Source: Paracoccaceae bacterium
Lineage (GTDB): Bacteria; Pseudomonadota; Alphaproteobacteria; Rhodobacterales; Rhodobacteraceae
Reading direction: 5' to 3'
Assembly: GCA_007121115.1 (NCBI GenBank)
Contig: SKMI01000281.1
Span: 1 to 11,444 of the forward strand
DNA: 11,444 nt
A model generated the notes under the pieces. It saw nothing but the letters and a program-made list of their open reading frames with translations. It made no database searches and had not been told where the DNA came from. Below are positions 1 to 6,786 of this stretch, in pieces (positions within the stretch are counted from its first letter, which is position 1; each line of letters begins with the position of its first letter). The position numbers and the translations under genes were made by a program.

Positions 1-593
1 AGGTCCGGGGGCAGGCCCTCGGCCTGGGCCGCCGCCGCAAGGGTTTCGATCAGGTGAAAGACATAGGCGGGGCCGGAGCCCGAGACCGCGGTGACCGCGT
101 CCATCTGCGATTCGTCTTCCAGCCGGACCACCTGGCCCACCGCCGAAAGCAGGCTTTCGGCCAGCGCGAGCCCATCGGCCCCGGCGTGGGGGTTGCCGAC
201 GATGGCGGTGATGCCGCGCCCCACGGCGGCGGGGGTGTTGGGCATGGCGCGCACCAGCGGGGTCTGCGCGCCCAGCGCGGCCTCGAAGGCGCGCAGCGGC
301 GTTCCGGCGGCGACCGAGACGAAGAGCGTGGCGCCATTGCCGAACCCCTGCAGGGCGGGCAGCGCTTCGCCCATCATCTGCGGCTTCACGGCGACCACCA
401 CCACCGCCGGGGCCGGGGGCAGGTCGGCGTTCACATGCACGCCCTGCGCGCGCACCCAGTCCGATGGTTGCGGGTCGATCACATGCACCGCGCCCGGGTC
501 CACGCCGCGCTTTAACCAGCCCGCCAGCATGGCCGAGCCCATCTTGCCGCAGCCCAGCATCACCAGGCCGTCGCGGTTGATCCTGTCCATCAT
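1..593 (-). CDS. proC: Pyrroline-5-carboxylate reductase, 3' end outside window
   Basis: Catalyses the last step of proline synthesis, the NAD(P)H-dependent reduction of 1-pyrroline-5-carboxylate to L-proline, in the cytoplasm. About 197 residues are visible; the family is usually about 270, so the C-terminal quarter (most of the helical dimerisation domain) lies beyond the left edge. The N-terminal Rossmann motif LGCGKMGSAM is near residues 13-22. It is followed by the family motifs AVKPQ, RAMPNTPAAVG and VSGSGPAYVF. Two ATG codons stand in tandem (593-591 and 590-588). A GGAGGG at 605-600 lies 6 or 9 bases upstream, so either could be used; I chose the outer one. The gene lies downstream of the YbjN-domain gene on the same strand, across a 236-base gap, so it may have its own promoter. 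The family call is secure. Confidence 0.96.
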   Translation of the reverse strand, partial: MMDRINRDGLVMLGCGKMGSAMLAGWLKRGVDPGAVHVIDPQPSDWVRAQGVHVNADLPPAPAVVVVAVKPQMMGEALPALQGFGNGATLFVSVAAGTPLRAFEAALGAQTPLVRAMPNTPAAVGRGITAIVGNPHAGADGLALAESLLSAVGQVVRLEDESQMDAVTAVSGSGPAYVFHLIETLAAAAQAEGLPPD

Positions 594-829
594 GCCGTTC
601 CCTCCGTGCGTCGCGCGCACCCTAGGACAGGCGCGGGTCCGGCGGAAGGCGGTTTTTCGAGGGATGAGGGGCAGGGAAGCAGCGCGGCGTCCCTTCACTG
701 GCGTAACTCTCTGATATTTCGAATAAAGCACCCGCTCGGCGCCCCACCCGCCATCCCCCCACTTCACTTACGGGGCGCTGCGCGGCGCGGGCGCCGCGCG
801 GGAAAACGGTCGGGTGGAGCGCGGCGCGT
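594..829. other. Intergenic region between the YbjN-domain gene and proC
   Basis: This 236-base gap on the minus-strand side holds no convincing gene. It contains the proC ribosome-binding site (600-605), an AT-rich island around 712-729 that contrasts with the GC-rich surroundings and could be part of a proC promoter, and a perfect GC-only inverted repeat. In that repeat GCGCGGCGC at 780-788 is complementary to GCGCCGCGC at 791-799, located 31-50 bases after the YbjN-domain stop. No T-run follows the repeat on either strand, so it is not a standard intrinsic terminator. I could not identify good -35/-10 boxes. Confidence 0.5.
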
Positions 830-1333
830 TCAGGCGCGGCCAAAGGCCTCGGCGATGGCGATCTTGAGCGCGGTTTCGGCGCCGTGATCCGCCCAGGCGA
901 CAAGCTGGAAGGCCGGATAGAACCGCTCGCAGGCGTTGACCGCATCCAGCACCATCCGCGCGATCTGCGCGCTGCTGGCCATCTGCCCGCCGGTCAGCAG
1001 CAGTCCGTAGCGCCAGACCATCAGGCTTTGCTCTTCCCACAGGCTGAAGGAGCCGGACCAGAGCATGTCATTGGCGCGGTTCACCGTATCCAGCAGGTCG
1101 GCGCGGCGGGCCGGGGGCGGGTCCATCTCGAACGAGCATATCAGCCGCAGGGTTTCATCCGCCGACGACCAGGCCAGCGTCAGCGAGTAGGTGCGCCATT
1201 GCCCTTCGACCGCCATGGCGATCTGGTCCTCGCCCACCCGGTCGAAATCCCAGGCCCGCGTTTCGGCCAGCGATTCGACGATGTCTATGGGGTGGATTTC
1301 AGCGGTGCTCAGATCGGTGTCGATATATGCCAT
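830..1333 (-). CDS. YbjN-domain protein, function unknown
   Basis: A 167-residue soluble protein of the YbjN family, annotated in databases as putative sensory-transduction regulators without a proven biochemical role. The whole length fits the family. The N-terminus starts MAYIDTDLSTAEIHPIDIV. A beta-rich middle includes WDFDRVGEDQIAMAVEG and LRLICSFEMDPP, and a helical C-terminal half includes the RANDMLW stretch. There is no signal peptide, membrane segment or catalytic motif. The start is supported by an AGGGGCAGG stretch a few bases upstream on the minus strand. In alphaproteobacteria this gene is commonly found next to proC, as here, which supports the call but not a function. It is transcribed divergently from modABC. 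Family assignment is from sequence style and context; a profile search would settle it. Confidence 0.85.
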   Translation of the reverse strand: MAYIDTDLSTAEIHPIDIVESLAETRAWDFDRVGEDQIAMAVEGQWRTYSLTLAWSSADETLRLICSFEMDPPPARRADLLDTVNRANDMLWSGSFSLWEEQSLMVWRYGLLLTGGQMASSAQIARMVLDAVNACERFYPAFQLVAWADHGAETALKIAIAEAFGRA

Positions 1334-1709
1334 GTTCCTGCCCCTTGCCCGCTGCCTCTTGCGACTGCGCGGTCGTTGTCACCGCCCACCAGACCCGGTG
1401 TGACACGTCAACAGATTTGACGCTCCGGGTTCCGAATTACCATATATGGTGGTCTGAAAGCGTGGGTCTGTAAAGCGGAATCTCGGGTCCGCGTGCCGTC
1501 CGTTGGGCATGGAGCGCCGCCTGTGGCGCGAATGCACGCATGGGCATGAAGGCGACAGCCCCGGTGCCGTGCGTGCGGGCCCATACGCGGTCTGCGATCC
1601 GCGCAGGGCCTGCCTTCGGCGCGGATGCGAGTGGTGGCGCCCTGCGGTTTGCACCGTTATGGTCGTCGCTGGATCGTCAGGCAGGACGGGAAATGCCGGA
1701 GAAACGCAC
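1334..1709. other. Divergent intergenic region with structured-looking modA leader
   Basis: This 376-base gap separates the minus-strand YbjN-domain gene from modA. I see no credible gene in it. The left part holds inverted repeats around a candidate modA promoter (described separately). The right part (about 1500-1640) can form three stems. GCGCC 1514-1518 pairs with GGCGC 1525-1529. A 10-bp stem with one G-U pair joins 1534-1543 to 1567-1576 and encloses a small GGC-GACA-GCC hairpin at 1551-1560. ATCCGCGC 1597-1604 pairs with GCGCGGAT 1619-1626. If transcription starts near 1455 the leader would be about 250 bases, long enough for a regulatory RNA. Chance pairing is easy in DNA this GC-rich, so the structure is a candidate only. 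Confidence 0.4.
1417..1450 (+). promoter_or_regulatory. Candidate modABC promoter overlapped by two palindromes
   Basis: TTGACG at 1417-1422 is a good -35 box. It is followed after 18 bases by the weak -10 candidate CATATA at 1441-1446. The -10 lies inside ACCATATATGGT (1439-1450), a perfect 12-base palindrome. The -35 is the right arm of a second inverted repeat, CGTCAA (1406-1411) / TTGACG (1417-1422), with a 5-base spacer. Palindromes placed on promoter boxes are typical of repressor operators. A molybdate-responsive regulator of the ModE/Mop type would be the expected one for modABC, and TATATA-like cores occur in its known boxes. The match to a full ModE box is not convincing, however. 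The promoter is about 250 bases from modA. Confidence 0.4.
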
Positions 1710-2504
1710 ATGACACCACTTCGCCGATTCCTGCTGCCCGCGTTCTTCGCGGCAGTGCTGGGGGTCCTGCACTCCACCGCGCCCGCCAGCGCCCGTGACC
1801 AGGCGCCGGTGATTGCCGCCGCTTCGGACCTTCAATTCGCGGTTGAGGAGATCGCCGCCGCCTTCACCGCCGAGACGGGGATGCGCGTGCGGCTGGCCAT
1901 GGGTTCCACCGGCAATTTCGCCCGCCAGATCCGCGAGGGTGCGCCGTTCGAGATATTCATGGCCGCGGACGAGCAGTTCATTGCGGACCTGCACGCCGAG
2001 GGGTTGACCCGGGATGCCGGCGACCTCTACGCCATCGGTCGGCTGGTCATCATGGTGCCGCATGGTTCCATGCTGCAGGCCGATCCATCGCTGGACCATC
2101 TGGCCGAGTTGCTGGCGGCGGGCCGGATCACCCGCTTCGCCATCGCCAATCCGGAACACGCGCCTTACGGGATGCGGGCGCGCGAGGCGCTGGCGGCGCG
2201 CGGGCTCTGGGACGATCTGCAACCCACGCTGGTGCTGGGCGAGAATGTCAGCCAGGCGGCGCAATTCGCGCTGTCGGGCAACGCGGACGGCGGCATCATC
2301 GCCTGGTCGCTGGCGCTGGCCCCGCAGGTGGCGCGGCGGGGCGAGTATGCGCTGATCCCCGAAGACCTGCACGCACCGCTGCGCCAGCGCATGGCGCTGC
2401 TGAACGGCGCCGGGCCGGTGGCCGAAGCCTTCTACGCCTTCCTGCTGGCGCCTGAAGCGCGCGCGATCATGGCGCGCCATGGCTTCACCCTGCCCGAGGA
2501 GTAG
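1710..2504 (+). CDS. modA: Molybdate ABC transporter, periplasmic binding protein
   Basis: Binds molybdate (possibly tungstate) in the periplasm and delivers it to ModBC. The protein has 264 residues, normal for the family. It has an Arg-containing N-terminus, a hydrophobic core and a likely signal-peptidase site after APASA (residue 28). Family motifs in order are IAAASDL (35-41), GSTGNFARQI (65-74, oxyanion-binding loop), PFEIFMAADEQFIADL (79-94), IANPEHAPYGMRAREAL (145-161) and GENVSQAAQFALSGNADGG (177-195). The start at 1710 is chosen because GGAG at 1698-1701 lies 8 bases upstream and the signal peptide begins right there. The frame is open further upstream to a TTG at 1503, but that extension looks like leader. 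The position matching E. coli ModA Tyr170 appears to be Ala198, as I recall for another ModA subgroup, so oxyanion choice is inferred mainly from family and operon. Confidence 0.95.
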   Translation: MTPLRRFLLPAFFAAVLGVLHSTAPASARDQAPVIAAASDLQFAVEEIAAAFTAETGMRVRLAMGSTGNFARQIREGAPFEIFMAADEQFIADLHAEGLTRDAGDLYAIGRLVIMVPHGSMLQADPSLDHLAELLAAGRITRFAIANPEHAPYGMRAREALAARGLWDDLQPTLVLGENVSQAAQFALSGNADGGIIAWSLALAPQVARRGEYALIPEDLHAPLRQRMALLNGAGPVAEAFYAFLLAPEARAIMARHGFTLPEE

Positions 2505-2507
2505 CGC

Positions 2508-3175
2508 ATGGACTGGACGGCGCTGTGGCTGTCGCTGCAACTGGCGGGCTGGACGGTGCTGATCCTGCTGCCGGTCTCGGTCCTGGCAGGGCGTGCGCTG
2601 GCCGCGCGCGAGTTTCGCGGCAAGCGCCTGGCCGAGGCGGTGGTGATGCTGCCCCTGATCCTGCCGCCCACGGTCTTCGGCTTCTACCTGCTGGTCGCCT
2701 TCGGGCGCGACACCTTCGTGGGCCAGATCTGGCAGACGCTGTTCGGCGGGCAGTTGGTGTTCAGCTTTCAGGGGCTGGTGGTGGCCTCGGTGATCTTCAA
2801 CCTGCCCTTCGCCATCCAGCCCGCCCAGCGCGGGTTCGAAGCGGTGTCGCGCGAGTTGCGCGAGGCGGCGGCCTGCTGCGGCATGTCGCCATGGCGGGCG
2901 CTGTGGAAGGTGGAACTGCCGCTGGCCTGGCCCGGAGTGATGACGGCCATGGTGCTGACCTTCGCGCATACGCTGGGCGAATTCGGCATCGTGCTGATGG
3001 TCGGCGGCGCGATCCCGGGCGAGACCAAGACCATTGCCATCGCCATCTATGACCGGGTGCAGGCGTTTGACGACCGCTCGGCGGCGATCATGTCGGCGGT
3101 GCTGGTGGCGATCTCGCTCTTCACCATCGCGGTGACCTTCGCGCTGTCGGCGCGGGTGGGCAGGAGGCTCGGCTG

Positions 3176-3176
<1 letters not shown>
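2508..3176 (+). CDS. modB: Molybdate ABC transporter, permease
   Basis: This is the inner-membrane channel subunit that works as a dimer with ModC and receives oxyanion from ModA. It has 222 residues, slightly shorter than but typical of ModB. About five membrane segments are visible: roughly residues 5-27, 42-66, 83-106, 142-166 and 190-216. The cytoplasmic coupling (EAA) loop is EAAACCGMSPWRALWKVELP at 119-138, followed by PLAWPG. The hallmark LILPPTVFGFYLL lies at 50-62 and TFAHTLGEFGIVLMVGG at 151-167. The start is supported by GAGGAG at 2496-2501, inside the end of modA, 6 bases ahead of the ATG. It begins 3 bases after the modA stop and its own stop overlaps the modC start by one base, so the three genes are translationally coupled. 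Confidence 0.97.
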
Positions 3177-4264
<1,088 letters not shown>

Positions 4265-4286
4265 TACGCCCAAGATTTCCGCAATA

Positions 4287-4315
4287 TTGACACGTCGTCC
4301 GGTTTAGTGGATATG
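4287..4315 (+). promoter_or_regulatory. Candidate sigma-70 promoter for kbl-tdh
   Basis: A perfect TTGACA at 4287-4292 is followed, after 17 bases, by GATATG at 4310-4315, a weak -10 with the central ATA conserved. The predicted start near 4322 leaves a short leader with the kbl ribosome-binding site GGAGG at 4335-4339, 8 bases before the ATG. The element sits just 23 bases after the modC stop, so kbl-tdh probably has its own transcript, possibly with read-through from modABC. Confidence 0.5.
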
Positions 4316-4347
4316 GGGCGGCGAACCCGCAACCGGAGGTCCCCCGC

Positions 4348-5535
4348 ATGTCTGCCCCCTTCCTCGACCATATCCGAACCACGCTCGACGGGATCGAGGC
4401 TGACGGGCTGATGAAGCGCGAGCGGCAGATCACATCGCCCCAGGGCGGGCGGGTGCAGGTGGACGGGCGCCGGGTCATCAACCTGTGCGCCAACAACTAC
4501 CTCGGCCTCGCCGATCACCCGGCGCTGATCGACGCCGCGACCAAGGCCATGTCCGACCACGGCTTCGGCATGGCCTCGGTCCGGTTCATCTGCGGCACGC
4601 ATGACCTGCACCGGGCGCTGGAGGCGCGGCTGGCAGAGTTTCTGGGCACCGATGACAGCATCCTTTTTGCCGCCTGTTTCGATGCCAATGGCGCGCTGTT
4701 CGAGCCGCTGCTGGGACCCGAGGATGCCGTGATCTCGGACGCGCTGAACCATGCCAGCATCATCGACGGCATCCGCCTGTCCAAGGCCCGGCGCTTCCGC
4801 TACGCCAATTCCGACATGGCGGACCTGGAGGCGCAACTGAGGGCCGCGCGCGAAGGCGGCGCGCGTCACATCATGATCGCCACCGACGGGGTGTTCAGCA
4901 TGGACGGCTATCTGGCGCGCCTGCCGGAAATCCGCGCTCTGGCAGACCGATACGAGGCGCTCCTGATGGTCGATGACTGCCACGCCACCGGATTCATGGG
5001 GCCGAAAGGGGCGGGCACGCCCGCGCATTTCGGGGTGCGGGCGGATATCCTGACCGGCACGCTGGGCAAGGCGCTGGGCGGCGCGCTGGGCGGCTATGTC
5101 GCCGGGCCGCAGCCGGTGGTGGACCTACTGCGCCAGCGCGGGCGGCCGTATCTGTTCTCGAACGCGCTGCCGCCCGCGATCGTGGCTGCCGGGCTGGCGG
5201 CGCTGGATATCGTGGAGGGGGCGGACGACCTGCGCGCGCGGCTCTTCGAGCACGCAGACTATTGGCGCGCGGGGCTGGAGCGCGCGGGGTTCGAGTTGCT
5301 GCCCGGTGAACATCCGATCATCCCTGTGATGCTGCATGACGCGCACAAGGCGCAGGCCATGGCCGCGCGGCTGTTCGAGCAGGGCGTCTATGTCTCGGGC
5401 TTCTTCTTCCCGGTGGTGCCGAAGGGGCAGGCGCGCATCCGCACGCAGATGAATGCGGCGCTGAGCCGCGAGGATCTGGACGAAGCTTTGGCCGCCTTCG
5501 CGCAGGCGGGCCGCGATACGGGGGTGCTGACATGA
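4348..5535 (+). CDS. kbl: 2-amino-3-ketobutyrate CoA ligase (glycine C-acetyltransferase)
   Basis: A PLP enzyme that cleaves 2-amino-3-ketobutyrate with CoA to glycine and acetyl-CoA, the second step of threonine catabolism through Tdh. It has 395 residues, close to the E. coli enzyme. Family motifs are LCANNYLGLADHP (46-58), GMASVRFICGTHDLH (74-88), DALNHASIIDG (131-141) and IATDGVFSMDGYLA (177-190). VDDCHATGF (208-216) supplies the PLP-contacting Asp209 and His212. TGTLGKALGG (236-245) contains Lys241, the expected Schiff-base lysine. His135 matches the residue that stacks on the PLP ring in this alpha-oxoamine synthase family. GGAGG lies 8 bases upstream of the ATG. The last bases overlap the tdh start by 4 (ATGA), giving tight coupling. 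BioF and HemA are relatives, but the motifs and the adjacent tdh favour Kbl. Confidence 0.96.
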   Translation: MSAPFLDHIRTTLDGIEADGLMKRERQITSPQGGRVQVDGRRVINLCANNYLGLADHPALIDAATKAMSDHGFGMASVRFICGTHDLHRALEARLAEFLGTDDSILFAACFDANGALFEPLLGPEDAVISDALNHASIIDGIRLSKARRFRYANSDMADLEAQLRAAREGGARHIMIATDGVFSMDGYLARLPEIRALADRYEALLMVDDCHATGFMGPKGAGTPAHFGVRADILTGTLGKALGGALGGYVAGPQPVVDLLRQRGRPYLFSNALPPAIVAAGLAALDIVEGADDLRARLFEHADYWRAGLERAGFELLPGEHPIIPVMLHDAHKAQAMAARLFEQGVYVSGFFFPVVPKGQARIRTQMNAALSREDLDEALAAFAQAGRDTGVLT

Positions 5536-6557
5536 AGGCGCTGGAAAAATCCCGCCCCGCGCCGGGGCTGTGGCAGGTGGACGCCCCGGTGCCCGAAATC
5601 GGCCCTGATGACGTGCTGATCCGGGTGAAGAAGACCGGCATATGCGGCACCGACATCCATATCTGGAACTGGGACGACTGGGCCGCGCGCACCGTCCCGG
5701 TCCCGCTGATCACCGGCCATGAATTCGCGGGCGAGATTGTCGAGATGGGTGCCAACGTCAGCGGGCTTTCGGTGGGGCAACGATGCTCGGGCGAAGGCCA
5801 CCTGATCGGTCGCGACAGCCGCCAGAGCCGGGCGGGGAAGTTCCACCTGGACCCGGAAACCCGCGGGATCGGTGTGAACGAGCCCGGCGCCTTTGCCGAA
5901 TACCTGCGGCTTCCGGCCTTCAACGTGGTGCCGCTGCCCGATGCCGTGGATGACGAGATCGGCGCCATCCTCGACCCGCTGGGCAATGCCGTGCACACGG
6001 CGCTCAGCTTCGATCTGGTGGGAGAGGATGTGCTGATCACCGGCGCCGGCCCCATCGGCATCATGGCGGCGGCGGTGGCCCGCCACGTGGGCGCCCGCCA
6101 TGTGGTGATCACCGACGTGAACCCCGCGCGGCTGGACCTGGCCACGCAGGTCGCCGATGTGATCCCGGTCAACGTGGCCGAACAGGACCTGGCCGAGGTG
6201 CAGGCGCGGCTGAAGATGCGCGAAGGCTTCGACGTGGGGCTGGAGATGTCCGGCAACCAGGGCGCGCTGGATCAGATGGTCGAAAACCTGGTCATGGGCG
6301 GGCGCATCGCGCTTCTGGGCATCCCGCCGGGCAAGTCGCCGGTGGACTGGTCGCGGATCGTGTTCAAGGCCATCACCCTCAAGGGCGTCTACGGGCGCGA
6401 GATCTTCGAGACCTGGTACAAGATGATCGCCATGCTGGAAAACGGCCTTGATGTGCGTCCGGTCATCACCCACCGCTTCGCCGCTGCCGACTTCGCCCGC
6501 GGGTTCGAGGTGATGCGCAGCGGCATGTCGGGCAAGGTGGTGCTGGACTGGGCCTGA
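5532..6557 (+). CDS. tdh: L-threonine 3-dehydrogenase lacking structural-zinc cysteines
   Basis: A zinc-dependent medium-chain dehydrogenase that oxidises L-threonine with NAD+ to 2-amino-3-ketobutyrate, which Kbl then cleaves. It has 341 residues, the same length as E. coli Tdh. Catalytic zinc ligands are present: Cys38 in TGICGTDIHIWNWDDWA and His63-Glu64 in TGHEFAGEIVEMG. Asp148 in DPLGNAVHTALSF lies where other Tdh enzymes have the fourth acidic ligand. His90 of GEGH, linked to substrate choice in E. coli, is kept. The nucleotide-binding motif is GAGPIGIMAAAVARHVGA, and EMSG and GVYGREIFETWYKMI are family hallmarks. The odd part is the structural-zinc lobe: positions 93, 96, 99 and 107, all Cys in E. 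coli, are Gly, Ser, Ser and Asp, with loop length unchanged. It is therefore probably a zinc-site-reduced Tdh. A related polyol or amino-alcohol dehydrogenase is possible, but the operon with kbl argues for threonine. Confidence 0.93.
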   Translation: MKALEKSRPAPGLWQVDAPVPEIGPDDVLIRVKKTGICGTDIHIWNWDDWAARTVPVPLITGHEFAGEIVEMGANVSGLSVGQRCSGEGHLIGRDSRQSRAGKFHLDPETRGIGVNEPGAFAEYLRLPAFNVVPLPDAVDDEIGAILDPLGNAVHTALSFDLVGEDVLITGAGPIGIMAAAVARHVGARHVVITDVNPARLDLATQVADVIPVNVAEQDLAEVQARLKMREGFDVGLEMSGNQGALDQMVENLVMGGRIALLGIPPGKSPVDWSRIVFKAITLKGVYGREIFETWYKMIAMLENGLDVRPVITHRFAAADFARGFEVMRSGMSGKVVLDWA

Positions 6558-6786
6558 GCCCGCCGCCGCTGGCGGTCCGCCGCGGTGCGTTCTTGGTGGC
6601 GGTCACGGTCTTGCCTGCCGACCGTGGGCAGGAAGCGAGGGCGGACAGCCACGTCCGCGAACGACGGGACTGTGAGGTGTCGGAAGCGTGCAAATGTCCC
6701 GAAAAACGCAACAGTCATGACTATTATTGATATTTTTCGCTGTCGGCTTCCTTGCTAGCCTTCCCGTGCGAAGATGGGAGGACATC
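6558..6786 (+). other. Non-coding leader rich in inverted repeats between tdh and the peptide-transporter operon
   Basis: This 229-base gap contains no credible gene. Directly after the tdh stop, CCGCC 6563-6567 and GGCGG 6571-6575 can form a small stem without a T-run. Then come two overlapping, mutually exclusive stems: CACGGTC 6604-6610 with GACCGTG 6620-6626, and CCTGCC 6614-6619 with GGCAGG 6627-6632. Further on, GCGGAC 6641-6646 pairs with GTCCGC 6653-6658, and CGGGAC 6665-6670 pairs with GTCCCG 6696-6701. The right end is AT-rich, the usual place for a promoter. The region may combine a weak end of the kbl-tdh transcript with the control region of the transporter genes. Confidence 0.45.
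6713..6740 (+). promoter_or_regulatory. AT-rich element with a perfect palindrome upstream of the binding-protein gene
   Basis: AGTCATGACT at 6713-6722 is a perfect 10-base palindrome. It abuts an AT-rich run that contains TTGATA at 6727-6732, a possible -35 box. At 17 bases downstream there is no good -10 (CCTTGC), so the promoter assignment is weak. A palindrome next to a -35 would suit a dimeric regulator. The position, about 55-75 bases before the start codon, is right for operon control. Confidence 0.3.

Noticed and set aside
54..714. Long plus-strand open frames over the proC region
   Set aside because: They lie antisense to proC, have Arg/Ala/His-rich composition without recognisable motifs, and are expected from high-GC third positions.
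780..799. GC-only palindrome as a terminator for the YbjN-domain gene
   Set aside because: The stem is perfect, but no T-run follows on the minus strand and the loop is very small, so it is listed only as part of the intergenic region.
1401..1409. Nine-base word TGACACGTC shared between the modA upstream region and the kbl promoter (4288-4296)
   Set aside because: It sits differently relative to the promoter boxes in the two places, and a single shared 9-mer in 11 kb is weak evidence of a common operator.
1503..1709. N-terminal extension of modA from a TTG at 1503
   Set aside because: The frame is open, but the extension has a Cys/Arg-rich non-secretory sequence. The signal peptide starts at 1710, where a proper ribosome-binding site is present.
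1379..1777. Minus-strand open frame of 132 codons across the modA upstream region
   Set aside because: It has no family motif and no ribosome-binding site, has low-complexity Arg/Pro/Ser composition, and overlaps the modA signal-peptide region in antisense.
6745..6756. Possible sigma-54 promoter (TTGCT) before the binding-protein gene
   Set aside because: The nearest upstream GG is at the wrong distance (7 bases between GG and GC instead of 10).
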